Numbered from the stretch's first letter, positions 53,849 to 63,128 are shown. The stretch is 64,000 nucleotides of DNA from ANME-2 cluster archaeon (GCA_019429385.1 JAHYIS010000002.1:82161-146160), one strand, 5' to 3'. Notes: a model not told the origin generated them from the letters alone. Made by a program: numbers and translations.

Positions 53849-55015
53849 ATGGAATCTTTAAGAATTGGAATGTTCTCATGGGAGAGTCTCTACTCTATTA
53901 AAGTAGGAGGTATAGCACCGCATGTTACTGAGATTGCCGAATCTCTGGCCAAGAGAGGACATGAAGTGCATATTTTTACCCGCCGTGGTAGTTGCAATGA
54001 ATATGATGAAATAAACGGCGTACACTACCAGCGGTGCGACCATGATATCTCAGGCAGTATTGTAAACCAGATGGATGCAATGTGCGATGCCATGTACGAG
54101 AAGTTCGGGGAGGTCAAAAAGACCTTCGGGGATTTTGATATTATTCACGGTCATGACTGGCATCCGGTCAATGCACTCAATCGTATCAAGCAGCACTATG
54201 ATCTTCCCTTTGCAATGACCTTTCACAGCACTGAGTGGGGCAGGTGTGGCAACCAGTTCAGTTCATCATGGGAATCACATGCAATATCGCACAGGGAATG
54301 GCTGGGAGGATATGAAGCTTCAAATGTCATCATTACCACACCCCAGTTCAAACAGGAGGTCCAGGATATCTACCACATACCAGATGATAAAATATCCGTT
54401 ATCCCCAACGGTATCTTCCCGGGGAAGATCCAGAAGAAGGTGGATGCCGGGAAGGTAAAAGAACAACATGGTATCCATCCTTTTGCTCCAGTAGTGCTTT
54501 TTACCGGACGCATGAGTTACCAGAAAGGAGCTGATATGCTGGTCGAGGCTGTGCCTAAGGTATTACAGCAGCATTGGGATACCCAGTTCGTGTTTATAGG
54601 CGAAGGTGAGATGAGAATGCATTGTGAAAATATGGCCCGTGCCCTGGGAGTTTATGATTCGTGTCATTTCCTTGGTTATGCACCTGATGAGACACTTTCC
54701 AGCTGGATGAATGCCTGCACCATGACCTGTGTACCCAGCCGGAACGAGCCATTCGGGATAGTGGTCCTTGAATCGTGGGATGCCTGCAAACCTGTTATTG
54801 CAACGAATGCCGTCCACCTTGTAGATAATTTTTCCAACGGAATTGTGAGTTATCAGACTCCGGATTCGATTGCGTGGGGGATTAATTATTCCCTTGACGG
54901 TTCGGAGTCATCAAGTAAAATCATGGGTTTGAACGGCAATAAGCTGGTCAAGACCAGGTATAACTGGAAGACCATCGCAAAGAATACTGAATATAGTTAC
55001 AGGAACCTGACTTAG
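53849..55015 (+). CDS. Glycosyltransferase family 4
   Basis: 388 residues of the GT-B fold. N-terminus: IGMFSWESLYSIKVGGIAPHVTEIAESLAKRGHEV; middle: FDIIHGHDWHPVNALNRI; C-terminal: VVLFTGRMSYQKGADMLVEAV and PSRNEPFGIVVLESWDACKPVIA. It is related to bacterial starch-synthase-like and sucrose-type transferases; acceptor and donor are unknown, though the context points to glucan or trehalose-like synthesis. It is 86 bases after galT with GGGGGAAAGG and its own weak ribosome site, and is followed by a small winged-helix gene. Confidence 0.87.
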   Translation: MESLRIGMFSWESLYSIKVGGIAPHVTEIAESLAKRGHEVHIFTRRGSCNEYDEINGVHYQRCDHDISGSIVNQMDAMCDAMYEKFGEVKKTFGDFDIIHGHDWHPVNALNRIKQHYDLPFAMTFHSTEWGRCGNQFSSSWESHAISHREWLGGYEASNVIITTPQFKQEVQDIYHIPDDKISVIPNGIFPGKIQKKVDAGKVKEQHGIHPFAPVVLFTGRMSYQKGADMLVEAVPKVLQQHWDTQFVFIGEGEMRMHCENMARALGVYDSCHFLGYAPDETLSSWMNACTMTCVPSRNEPFGIVVLESWDACKPVIATNAVHLVDNFSNGIVSYQTPDSIAWGINYSLDGSESSSKIMGLNGNKLVKTRYNWKTIAKNTEYSYRNLT

Positions 55016-55030
55016 GATTGGAGGGATACC

Positions 55031-55243
55031 ATGGAGGAATTTACATCAAGAATCGGTGAAGCGGCAGGTGCCACATTCAACGAACTGGTAAAAGGAGATA
55101 CAAGCCTAACAAAGCTTAAAACTGGCCTTGCAGAGTTGGGTTTTGATGCAAACATCTCTGCTATGGCGATTGGGTGGCTTGCAAGGGAAGATAAGGTCGT
55201 TATTGTGAAAAATGGTAAGGTCTGGAACATCAGGCTTAGATGA
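55031..55243 (+). CDS. DUF2582 winged-helix-like small protein
   Basis: 70 residues. The sequence FTSRIGEAAGATFNELVKG, then KLKTGLAELGFDANISAMAIGWLAREDKVVI and a closing beta hairpin KNGKVWNIRL, matches the short winged-helix DUF2582 group found in bacteria and archaea. Function unknown; possibly nucleic-acid binding. GGAGG lies ten bases upstream. It ends the plus-strand polyglucose cluster and is followed at once by the tandem repeat. Confidence 0.82.
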   Translation: MEEFTSRIGEAAGATFNELVKGDTSLTKLKTGLAELGFDANISAMAIGWLAREDKVVIVKNGKVWNIRLR

Positions 55244-55254
55244 CCTCAACGGTA

Positions 55255-55403
55255 AATTATCCATACGTATGTGGGAATAAGCTGAGAGTGATACCTGATA
55301 TTGCAAAGCTTACCGAATTATCCATACGTATGTGGGAATAAGCTGAGAGTGATACCTGATATTGCAAAGCTTACCGAATTATCCATACGTTTGTGGAAAT
55401 AAG
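55255..55403. repeat. 61-bp tandem repeat, 2.4 copies
   Basis: Two identical 61-bp units (55255-55315 and 55316-55376) and a partial third (55377-55403, two mismatches). Each unit begins AATTATC and contains the 10-bp palindrome CATACGTATG (CATACGTTTG in the third). The region is otherwise non-coding, between DUF2582 and the ABC ATPase. Confidence 0.9.
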
Positions 55404-55561
55404 GGCTGGTTTTCCCAACAGTACAGCGGTAAGTACTCGAGTTGATTTGAGCTTGGTAAAGATTTTTGTTATGTTGAAATAAATCATGTGGATAATACCA
55501 TTAATATACATGCCATCATAGTCTGTTCACTTATTCCAGCATACATTTCCGGAGATATGAA

Positions 55562-56434
55562 ATGGAAGACCGGATTGTGATAACCGCAAAAAGACTTATC
55601 AAGACCTATAATGGCCAGAGGGCAGTTGACGGTATCGATTTCCAGGTAGGCAAAGGCGAAGTCTTTGGCATCATAGGGCCTAACGGCGCTGGCAAGACCA
55701 CTACTCTGAAGATGATAAGCGGTCTTATCCCGCCCACACAGGGACAGACGTTGATGAACGGGCAGGTTGTAAGCATTGACAATATCGCTATAAAAAAAAT
55801 CATCGGATACCTGCCGGAAGATTCCCCCCTGTACGAGAACATGAAGACACGGGATTATCTCAGGTTCTTTGCAGCTATCCACGATATAGGGAAGGAGGAA
55901 GCTGACAGACGTATCGACAAGCTGCTTCAACAACTCAACCTTAAGGAAGGTAACAAGCGGCTGGGAACGTTCTCAAAAGGCATGAAACGCAAGGTGGCAA
56001 TTGCCAGAAGTCTGATAAATGACCCTCAGATACTTATATACGACGAACCCGCGTCAGGGCTTGACCCCCAGACAGCCCATTATATCATCGGCTTTATCAG
56101 GACCATGAAAGACAGGGGCAAGACCATTATATTCAGCGGACATAACCTGGCGCAGGTCGAAAATATCTGTGACAGGGTCCTTATTATGAAAGGTGGGATT
56201 GTTGCTGCATACGGTACGATCGCTGAATTAAAGGAGCAGTACGGGACCACCACATACAGCATTACGTACGAATCCGGGGGGAGCACACAGATACAGACAA
56301 TCAGGGACATGGATGAAATGAACCGCGCGGTCAGGGATATCGTCAACGACGGGGGGAGTATCACTGATGTGTCTGTTGAGGAATCTGACCTTGAGGAGAT
56401 ATTTTTAGGATTGGTGGGTGTTGGGGATGAGTAA
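55562..56434 (+). CDS. ABC transporter ATP-binding protein (ABC-2 exporter type)
   Basis: 290 residues. Walker A GPNGAGKTTT, signature FSKGMKRKVAIARSL, Walker B ILIYDEPASGLDP and H-loop SGHNLAQVE are intact, and there is a C-terminal helper domain of about 70 residues (ESDLEEIFLGLVG). It resembles NatA-like ATPases that work with two ABC-2 permeases. Its stop codon overlaps an ATG (ATGAGTAA), as if a permease followed; but the frame soon runs into the end of a convergent HepT gene. The two ABC-2 permeases at 39-42 kb lack an ATPase and are possible partners. Confidence 0.93.
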   Translation: MEDRIVITAKRLIKTYNGQRAVDGIDFQVGKGEVFGIIGPNGAGKTTTLKMISGLIPPTQGQTLMNGQVVSIDNIAIKKIIGYLPEDSPLYENMKTRDYLRFFAAIHDIGKEEADRRIDKLLQQLNLKEGNKRLGTFSKGMKRKVAIARSLINDPQILIYDEPASGLDPQTAHYIIGFIRTMKDRGKTIIFSGHNLAQVENICDRVLIMKGGIVAAYGTIAELKEQYGTTTYSITYESGGSTQIQTIRDMDEMNRAVRDIVNDGGSITDVSVEESDLEEIFLGLVGVGDE

Positions 56435-56444
56435 TAATCTCTAT

Positions 56445-56861
56445 TCAGGATTCGATAAATTCTTCAATTACTTCAATAAATCTGTAAAGGTCATCAGTTT
56501 CTTCCTTCAGATGCACATAAACCCGGTTATCATCCACTTTACCATATCTATGTACAAGGAGATTCCTGAAGCTGATCATGTCCTGCAATCTTGGCGATAG
56601 TTTTTCAGGGATAATCTTGTTCTCGGTTAGCTTGCTTATCGCGTCCCGGTTATCTTTAGGAAGCGTAAGACCTTTTCCAGCAATTATCAAGTTACAAATA
56701 TCCAGCACATCCTGACACGCAAGCTGAAATGTACTTTCACATGCCCTCCTGGTAATTCTTTGCACAAGATAATCATCCATTATATCCGGAAGGTCTTCTT
56801 CAAGTTCAATGAGGTAACTTTGAAGTTCATTCAATTTGTCCTTTATTCGTTCAATATCCAA
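56445..56861 (-). CDS. hepT: HepT-like (HEPN) toxin
   Basis: 138 residues, all-helical HEPN. The catalytic RX4HXY is intact as RNLLVHRYG near residue 98. HepT is an RNase-type toxin that is neutralised when MntA attaches AMP groups to the tyrosine of this motif. It follows the mntA-like gene by seven bases in the same operon. It ends ten bases from the ABC ATPase stop codon in the convergent direction, which suggests that the module inserted there. Confidence 0.88.
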   Translation of the reverse strand: MDIERIKDKLNELQSYLIELEEDLPDIMDDYLVQRITRRACESTFQLACQDVLDICNLIIAGKGLTLPKDNRDAISKLTENKIIPEKLSPRLQDMISFRNLLVHRYGKVDDNRVYVHLKEETDDLYRFIEVIEEFIES

Positions 56862-56868
56862 TGTTAAA

Positions 56869-57279
56869 TCAATTTTTACTGACCTTTTTCTTCATGCGTT
56901 CCTTCATCGCACTGTTGTAGTATTCCCTGTGTCTTTTGTAATCGCTGTATTCAAAATCATTTTCTTTTAAAAGCGTTAACACATAGTACATTTCTCGTGT
57001 ATGCAACACGTGACCTTCCTCAAATATCCTTTTTCTGATATGTATTGGTAAGTCAAAAAAAACAGAGATGTCGACATTATCGGGTACAATGGATTCTATG
57101 GATAACCGTTCACGCAGGTCCAGTTCTTTTGAAGGAATTATGCAGAGGTCTATGTCTTTTCCCTGAACACCTCTTGCCCTTGAGCCGAAGAGAATAATAC
57201 TGTGGATACTATCGAAACTTTTCAGTACTTCGATAGTTTCATTGATTTCATCGTCAATTTTTCCAATCATGCTTCTCAT
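56869..57279 (-). CDS. mntA: MntA-like minimal nucleotidyltransferase antitoxin
   Basis: 136 residues. The nucleotidyltransferase motif is GSRARGVQGKDIDL, with Gly-Ser and the DxD pair; the spacing between GS and DID is eight residues, two shorter than the common ten. A third acidic residue is in VDISVF. It is predicted to adenylylate its HepT partner. The C-terminus is basic (MKERMKKKVSKN). Start at 57279 or, three codons on, at 57270. Confidence 0.88.
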   Translation of the reverse strand: MRSMIGKIDDEINETIEVLKSFDSIHSIILFGSRARGVQGKDIDLCIIPSKELDLRERLSIESIVPDNVDISVFFDLPIHIRKRIFEEGHVLHTREMYYVLTLLKENDFEYSDYKRHREYYNSAMKERMKKKVSKN

Positions 57280-57380
57280 CTGTATTATTACTCCCCTATA
57301 GGGTATATGTCAATATAGTACCTGGTTTACTATAAAAGGAACCTGTACCGATTAATTACCACAGTATCGGTTCATCTACG

Positions 57381-57394
57381 TTTATATATATAAA
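57381..57394 (+). promoter_or_regulatory. TATA box of aroC
   Basis: TTTATATATATAAA, centred about 25 bases before the aroC ATG at 57412. The spacing predicts a leaderless message. Confidence 0.7.
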
Positions 57395-57411
57395 CCACAT
57401 ATCTGAATACC

Positions 57412-58479
57412 ATGATGGGCAACACCTTCGGTAAAGCATTTTCAATCACAACCTGGGGCGAAAGCCACGGTCCCGCTGTTGGCGTGGTCATTGACGGTTG
57501 CCCCCCCGGACTGGAACTCTCAGAAGCTGACATCCAGCATGAACTGGACCGCAGGCGTCCGGGCCAGAGCGAGATTTCCACACCCCGTAAGGAAGAGGAT
57601 AAAGTCGAAATAGTATCCGGATTGTTCGAAGGTAAGACCACAGGCACGCCCATTGCCATGCTGGTCAGGAACCGGGACGCTGACTCCAGCACATATGACA
57701 GAATTAAGAACACGCCACGCCCCGGTCATGCCGATTATACCTACCAGGTGAAATACGGCATACGAGACCACAGGGGTGGTGGACGCTCATCTGCCAGGGA
57801 AACGATCGGGCGGGTGGCAGCCGGTGCCGTTGCAAAGAAGATACTGGCACGTCATGGGATTGAAATACTGGCCCATGTAATCGAACTGGGCGGTATCAGG
57901 GCTTCACCGGTAACGGTGGATGACATCAGATCCATTGTGGAATCAAATCCGGTACGCTGTGCCGACCCCGAAGCTGCCAGACTTATGCTTGAACGGGTCA
58001 AACAGGCCCGGGGAGCAAAGGATAGTGTTGGCGGGGTCGTTGAGATACTGGCACTCGGTGTACCGCCAGGACTGGGTGAACCTGTGTTCGATAAACTGGA
58101 CGCTGACCTGGCAGGGGCCCTGATGGGAATCGGTGCTGTTAAGGGCGTGGAGATAGGGGCGGGTTTTTCCGCAGCCACCATGACAGGCAGCCAGATGAAC
58201 GACCCTTTCGATATACAAAATGGCAGGGTGGTATGTTCCACCAACAATGCCGGAGGCATCCTGGGTGGCATTTCCAGCGGAGAGACTATTATTTGCAGGA
58301 TCGCGGTCAAACCCACACCGTCCATCGCCCGGCCACAGAATACCGTGGATATGTCTGATATGTCCAGAACCGAAATAATCATAGAAGGACGGCACGACCC
58401 TACAATCCCGCCAAGGATCGTACCTGTGGCTGAAGCTATGATGGCTCTGGTACTGGCTGACCACATCCTGCGTTCATAA
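57412..58479 (+). CDS. aroC: Chorismate synthase
   Basis: 355 residues, full length. Signatures: [19 protein letters not shown], the phosphate/FMN-binding [18 protein letters not shown], the [18 protein letters not shown] block and [13 protein letters not shown]. It makes chorismate from 5-enolpyruvylshikimate-3-phosphate with reduced FMN, the last step of the shikimate pathway. The gene is monocistronic with a strong leaderless TATA promoter. The second Met (MGNTFG) could also be the start. Confidence 0.97.
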   Translation: MMGNTFGKAFSITTWGESHGPAVGVVIDGCPPGLELSEADIQHELDRRRPGQSEISTPRKEEDKVEIVSGLFEGKTTGTPIAMLVRNRDADSSTYDRIKNTPRPGHADYTYQVKYGIRDHRGGGRSSARETIGRVAAGAVAKKILARHGIEILAHVIELGGIRASPVTVDDIRSIVESNPVRCADPEAARLMLERVKQARGAKDSVGGVVEILALGVPPGLGEPVFDKLDADLAGALMGIGAVKGVEIGAGFSAATMTGSQMNDPFDIQNGRVVCSTNNAGGILGGISSGETIICRIAVKPTPSIARPQNTVDMSDMSRTEIIIEGRHDPTIPPRIVPVAEAMMALVLADHILRS

Positions 58480-58506
58480 TAATCTTCCAATCGGGTAAGG
58501 ACAGGA

Positions 58507-58905
58507 CTATGCTATGGCTTCATAGACCGTTTGTTCACTCTCTTCCGGAGGCATGCTTTTCCCGACCTCGAACCTTGGGAAACTGGCAATATCAGACTTG
58601 AGCTCTTCAAAAATATCGTACTTGGGACTGATTATGATAATGTGTGCCGGTGGATGTATCCTGGATAGATTTCCTATGGCCACACTTGGGATGGTTTTAA
58701 GGGGAACCACGGCGGCTGAACGGCATTTGTTCCTTAATTGTGTACAAAGGACTTCAGTGAGTATTTCATCTGCATAATCCGAAGTTATGTATTTCGGTAC
58801 GTCTGAGAACACCATCCTGCCATATCTCCTCAGATCCAGTAAGGCAGTATTTACTTTCGTAGCACTATCGGCCCTTACCACTGCAAAAGATTCCATTTTT
58901 TTCAC
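58507..58905 (-). CDS. DUF356 family protein
   Basis: 132 residues. The pattern FAVVRADSATKVNTALLDLRRYG and AIGNLSRIHPPAHIIIIS fits DUF356, a family known mainly in methanogens with unknown function. It looks alpha/beta, soluble, with one cysteine pair (VLCTQLRNKC). It is convergent with aroC (27 bases between ends). ATG at 58905 or the fourth codon can serve as start. Confidence 0.7.
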   Translation of the reverse strand: MKKMESFAVVRADSATKVNTALLDLRRYGRMVFSDVPKYITSDYADEILTEVLCTQLRNKCRSAAVVPLKTIPSVAIGNLSRIHPPAHIIIISPKYDIFEELKSDIASFPRFEVGKSMPPEESEQTVYEAIA

Positions 58906-58958
58906 TCCACACTAGTGAAGTGTTTAGCAACAAGCACTATAAATTTTTATCTATATGG

Positions 58959-59939
58959 TCACGCACATTTAACTCTGTCAACCTTTTCGTAGATAAATGA
59001 AATAAGGTCATTGAAGTCTTCCATTTCTTCAATTTCGGATTTTTTCAAAAGCACGGTATTATCCACACATTCCGTCTTGCACTCACCATTTACAATGAAC
59101 ATTGACTGAGCTTTTGTAACTTCTGAGATACTGCTCATCAGTTTTGCTCTTTTTACCATTGCACTCGTATAATCGCTAAATCCAGTAAGGATAATGGGCA
59201 TGTTCTTATTTTTACTGCTGTTCGTGTGCTCAAATGAGACTGCATTGAAGGGTGCCTGCGACACAGGCATGACATCCATATCCAAACTCGATAATATTGA
59301 TCTTATACTTATGCCGGGTTCTGTTTCAACCGGATTTGTCCTATTTTTCAGTGCTTTGTTATCAACATTAAGAAAATCGATTGCAATGGCTATTGCCTGA
59401 TTGAACATTTCCTCAAGCCGTATCACCATATCAACTGACATGTCCATACCATCTTCTTCGTATTTGCTGATAGACCGTCTGGACACCCCCAGTTCAGAAG
59501 CCAGGGCACCGATGGAGAGGTTTGAATACAAACGCATCTCATGCAATACGTGACCGTCCACGTTCACATAGAGCCCTCCCGGAGCAGCATATACTATGGG
59601 AGGTACTTCTTCCACGAAATAATCATACAGGGTGTCGATGTTAATGGCAGGTATGCCGTACCTGTAATAGACCACACCTGATTCCAGGGAATGGTCCCTG
59701 CTCTTCTCACCGATAACTAATGGAGTTCCATCAAGGTATTCCGACAGCTGCAGCATCTCCTGTGCAGTGTCTTCTTTCAGGCCGTCCACGTTGGAGAGTA
59801 CCTTTATAAGCAGCAGTACATCATCATTTCCCGCTGCGATATCAAAACTCCGTGGCCTGATATTACAGCGATCTGAGATTGTATGGCCGCTTTTTTGTAA
59901 GATGACAATGGCCTGGTTAATCAATTTTTCTTTTGTCAT
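58959..59939 (-). CDS. Archaeal HTH-type transcriptional regulator
   Basis: 326 residues. The N-terminal 110 residues look like a restriction-endonuclease-like fold (RPRSFDIAAGNDDVLLLIKVL). A Cro/XRE-type HTH follows at about residues 132-180: HEMRLYSNLSIGALASELGVSRRSISKYEEDGMD. The C-terminal third is alpha/beta with conserved LTGFSDYTSAMVKRAK. This architecture is a known archaeal regulator family, often close to housekeeping genes; targets unknown. It is divergent from acylphosphatase with a 75-base AT-rich shared promoter region. Confidence 0.85.
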   Translation of the reverse strand: MTKEKLINQAIVILQKSGHTISDRCNIRPRSFDIAAGNDDVLLLIKVLSNVDGLKEDTAQEMLQLSEYLDGTPLVIGEKSRDHSLESGVVYYRYGIPAINIDTLYDYFVEEVPPIVYAAPGGLYVNVDGHVLHEMRLYSNLSIGALASELGVSRRSISKYEEDGMDMSVDMVIRLEEMFNQAIAIAIDFLNVDNKALKNRTNPVETEPGISIRSILSSLDMDVMPVSQAPFNAVSFEHTNSSKNKNMPIILTGFSDYTSAMVKRAKLMSSISEVTKAQSMFIVNGECKTECVDNTVLLKKSEIEEMEDFNDLISFIYEKVDRVKCA

Positions 59940-60014
59940 GATGCCGGGTTTATGTAATAATTCATAATAGAATATTTATATCAATACATATTCGTATATA
60001 AAAGGATTTACACC

Positions 60015-60296
60015 ATGACAATAACCAGAGTCCATGTTTTGATCACAGGAAGGGTGCAGGGTGTTTATTTCAGGCAACATACGCAGGAAAAGGCATTGGA
60101 ACTGAGATTGAAGGGCTGGGTCCAGAACCGTATGGATGGTAACGTAGAAGCGGTATTTGAAGGTGCTTCTGCACAGGTGAACGAGATGATACATTGGTGC
60201 CAGACAGGCCCGGTACATGCTAATGTTACCAATGTGCAGGCAGACTGGGAAGAGCCAGCAGGAGAAACCGGACCGTTCAGGATCAAATACGATTAA
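60015..60296 (+). CDS. acyP: Acylphosphatase
   Basis: 93 residues. Active-site loop GRVQGVYFRQHTQEKA, containing the catalytic Arg, and LKGWVQNRMDGNVEAVFEG with the catalytic Asn. It hydrolyses acyl phosphates such as carbamoyl or acetyl phosphate in the cytoplasm. A TATA-like CGTATATAAAAGG lies just upstream, so the message is nearly leaderless. Confidence 0.96.
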   Translation: MTITRVHVLITGRVQGVYFRQHTQEKALELRLKGWVQNRMDGNVEAVFEGASAQVNEMIHWCQTGPVHANVTNVQADWEEPAGETGPFRIKYD

Positions 60297-60367
60297 TCTC
60301 TTGATTTCGGTTTTGCAGAACCCTTTTATATCTCCTTTAATAATATATTGATGAGGCCAGTAACTCT

Positions 60368-61471
60368 ATGGATAAACTCATTATCTGCATTGACAGGGAT
60401 GATGATATCGGGTTCAAAACCGGGGAACAGAGCCCGGTGGTCGGCAGGGTAAAAAATCTCGAAGTGGCAAGTAAACTTGGCATCGCCGACCCCGAAGATT
60501 CAGATACCAACACTATATTTGCGGGTGTCAAGTTGTATGACCAGCTCAAGGAAGAAGAACTTGACGTTGAAATTATTTCAATTGCAGGCGACCGTGATGT
60601 TGGTTTGATCTCAGACCTGAAAATAGCGGACCAGATGGATGAGATATTAAAGAAATACAACGCGCGAAGTATCATCCTGGTCTCGGACGGGGCTGAGGAC
60701 GAATCAGTGCTGCCAATATTGGAATCCAGGATCAAGGTTGACGGGGTCCACAGGGTCATTGTCAAGCAGAGTGAGAACCTGGAAAGTACCTATTACCTCT
60801 TGAAAACGGCTTTTGATGACCCGAAGATATCACACACCTTCTTTGTACCCATAGGACTGGCAGCCCTCATATATTCCATCTTCCTGTTTGCCGGTGACCC
60901 GAAATACGCCTGGGCAGCCATTCTGGGTGCTGTTGGTGTATATATGCTGTACCGCGGTTTTGGGTTTGATGATGCCCTTGAACAGTTCAAATCACAGTTG
61001 AAACATTCCCTGGTATCAGGGAAGTTCTCGTTCATCACCTACTCGGTAGCATTGATACTCACTCTGGCAGGCACGATCTTTGGTGCCATCAAATTCTGGG
61101 AGTTCTATACCCGTACAGATATTTTTGTAGGAATTATAGTCCTGTTCATGGTATTCATCAACCAGATAGTCTGGTGGTATGTAGCTGCGGGGTGGATCGC
61201 CTCTATTGGTCGTATGGTGGACACTCATTTAGAGGGGAAGAATTATAAACGCAACTGGCCCTACCTTTTCTTTATGTTCTCATTGGGTCTGCTGATGTGG
61301 GGTACCAGCACCTTCATTCTTTCCATGAGCTCAAATGTTGATGAGTATTTCGTCTCGTCCGACACAGGACGTAACCTTCTTGTGCTTTCGATAGTGGGAA
61401 CAGTGGTCGTATCGCTTATAGGTATATGGATATCAACAAGGACTTCTGATGCCACTCCGGAAACAGCATGA
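60368..61471 (+). CDS. DUF373 family membrane protein
   Basis: 367 residues. A soluble N-terminal domain (about 1-145) begins LIICIDRDDDIGFKTGEQSP and contains VSDGAEDESVLPIL; it is followed by about six membrane helices. This is the archaeal DUF373 architecture, of unknown function; the Asp-rich start suggests metal or nucleotide binding. TTTTATATC just upstream (about 60327) is its TATA box. Its end overlaps the next gene by 23 bases. Confidence 0.88.
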   Translation: MDKLIICIDRDDDIGFKTGEQSPVVGRVKNLEVASKLGIADPEDSDTNTIFAGVKLYDQLKEEELDVEIISIAGDRDVGLISDLKIADQMDEILKKYNARSIILVSDGAEDESVLPILESRIKVDGVHRVIVKQSENLESTYYLLKTAFDDPKISHTFFVPIGLAALIYSIFLFAGDPKYAWAAILGAVGVYMLYRGFGFDDALEQFKSQLKHSLVSGKFSFITYSVALILTLAGTIFGAIKFWEFYTRTDIFVGIIVLFMVFINQIVWWYVAAGWIASIGRMVDTHLEGKNYKRNWPYLFFMFSLGLLMWGTSTFILSMSSNVDEYFVSSDTGRNLLVLSIVGTVVVSLIGIWISTRTSDATPETA

Positions 61472-62261
61472 CATCGATGCCGTTCTTATCGGCGGGGTGG
61501 GTTTTCGTCCTGAAGAATATGGGTTCAGGGATATTGAAGTTACCACACCGTACGGTATAGTGAAGGCAAAACAGGGAACTATTTCCCATAATGACAGGGA
61601 ACTGGCACTGGCCCTGATCGGGAGGCATGCAAATAGTGGTAGTGCCAGGGGGGAACATCTGCCGCCTCACCGTCTCAATTACCGGGCAAATGTGTGGGCA
61701 GCAAAAGCACTGGGTACCGTGCGGGTGATTGCCACCAATTCGGTGGGTACCATGGGCGACCATCCACCAGGGAGTTTCCTGGTAGCGAATGATTTTATAG
61801 ACCTGACCAGGTCAAGGGTCAATACTTTTTTTGATGAGGAGACCGTCCATGTGGATATGACCGAACCCTACTGTCCCGAGATAGGGAAATGTCTCACTGA
61901 TGCACTGGAACGTCGCGGTCTTGCGGTCCAGAGAGGTGTGTATGTGTGCACCGAAGGACCGCGGTTCGAGACTGCGGCCGAGATACGGATGCTGCAGTCC
62001 TTCGGGGATGTTGTGGGTATGACGGGATTGCCTGAAGTGGTCCTTGCGAGGGAATTGGGGCTATGCTATGCGACACTGTGCATAATTACGAATCGGGCTT
62101 GCGGTTTTGCTGGCAAGAAACTGACTGCAGATGAAGTCCTGGATATGCTGGATAAACAACAGGAATTGCTTCGTACCGTTATCCTGGACGCAGTCGCGTT
62201 ATTGCCGGAACAGAGGGATTGTGACTGCCAGTATGCGACACATGGCGCGACCATCAGTTAG
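61449..62261 (+). CDS. S-methyl-5'-thioadenosine/thioinosine phosphorylase-like (PNP family)
   Basis: 270 residues of the class II purine nucleoside phosphorylase group. Motifs: SHNDRELALALIGRHA (the usual phosphate-loop GRHGxxH region is changed to GTISHN), HLPPHRLNYRANVWAAKALG, NSVGTMG, and CTEGPRFETAAEIRML with GDVVGMTGLPEVVLARELG. It phosphorolyses methylthioadenosine or methylthioinosine (methionine salvage); the choice between them cannot be made safely here. The start lies 23 bases inside the DUF373 gene, so the two are co-translated. Confidence 0.88.
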   Translation: MPLRKQHDIDAVLIGGVGFRPEEYGFRDIEVTTPYGIVKAKQGTISHNDRELALALIGRHANSGSARGEHLPPHRLNYRANVWAAKALGTVRVIATNSVGTMGDHPPGSFLVANDFIDLTRSRVNTFFDEETVHVDMTEPYCPEIGKCLTDALERRGLAVQRGVYVCTEGPRFETAAEIRMLQSFGDVVGMTGLPEVVLARELGLCYATLCIITNRACGFAGKKLTADEVLDMLDKQQELLRTVILDAVALLPEQRDCDCQYATHGATIS

Positions 62262-62941
62262 TCCGTTGAGGTACGTTCATGCATTCTGATGGCTTCTTCT
62301 ATGGTAAGCTGGTCTTTTGCTACTTTGCGTGCCAGGTCACGGGGTATGCTGGCCTTGCCGTTAGATAGGTTTCGGCTCATTTCCTGTATGCGTTTTATTT
62401 CACCAATTGAGGGTTCAAGGTCCTGTATGCCCGGTGGAATGCCTTTGAGCCTGGCGATATTTATGGCTGCTATGATATCAGAGATCTCAGAGCCGTGTAC
62501 CCCGCGACCCATTGCAGGTGTGGTCCCGGTCTCGTCAACCAGTTCCACCCGCACTCCAAGGTCAAGGAGGGAATTGGACAGATGCGCACTGACCAGCCGT
62601 GCTCCATGCCCTATTCTGACGATACTGTTTTCGGGCGGGTAATTTTCAAGTACCTGTTTGACCACACCCAGGACCTGACGAGGGGGTATGCGGTATATTG
62701 CTATCACCATGTCATCTTTCAGCACAGCAACACCCGGGATCTTGCCAGGGTCTATACCGATGATGATCTGGCCTTTCCCGTTCTTGCTGTTGAGCATCTG
62801 CAGTGCTGCATTGACGGTTGATTCGGCGTTCTCGCTAAAGATGACGATTTTGTCAGAATTAAAATCGATCTTGCCTGATTCGCTGGCTGATGTGATGACC
62901 GAACCTATATCCGGGGGGATGGGGTCTGAAAAAGAGAGCAC
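62258..62941 (-). CDS. RNase H/RuvC-fold archaeal protein of unknown function
   Basis: At least 227 residues. The segment GQIIIGIDPGKIPGVAVLKDD is a RuvC/RNase H-type first strand with its Asp; later acidic residues are in VELVDETGTTPAMGRGVHGSEISD. The GTG at 62941 is the first canonical start, but the open frame continues upstream with convincing sequence (KRIALITDDFTIFQSILEV). A GGAGGG lies six bases before codon AGG at 63029-63031, where a Met would be expected; a lost base near 63073 could alternatively connect to an ATG. The true protein is thus probably 30 or more residues longer. Convergent with the phosphorylase gene. Confidence 0.72.
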   Translation of the reverse strand: MLSFSDPIPPDIGSVITSASESGKIDFNSDKIVIFSENAESTVNAALQMLNSKNGKGQIIIGIDPGKIPGVAVLKDDMVIAIYRIPPRQVLGVVKQVLENYPPENSIVRIGHGARLVSAHLSNSLLDLGVRVELVDETGTTPAMGRGVHGSEISDIIAAINIARLKGIPPGIQDLEPSIGEIKRIQEMSRNLSNGKASIPRDLARKVAKDQLTIEEAIRMHERTSTD

Positions 62942-63128
62942 CAGGGTGTCTATACTTCTGAATTTTGTTACCTCCAGTATGGACTGGAATATGGTAAAAT
63001 CATCAGTGATAAGTGCGATTCGTTTAGACCTGGGATACCCTCCGGGAATTGACGGAAAAGGTATTGGTTTCAGGACATATAAATATAGTATGTTCGTGTG
63101 TGCCCGTTACCGGGCACGTAGTGGACGG

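Noticed and set aside
55255..55403. CRISPR array
   Set aside because: The units are contiguous 61-bp tandem copies with no unique spacers; no cas genes in the window.
55562..56434. Daunorubicin/antibiotic resistance ATPase
   Set aside because: Only general NatA-like ABC motifs are present; nothing indicates drug export.
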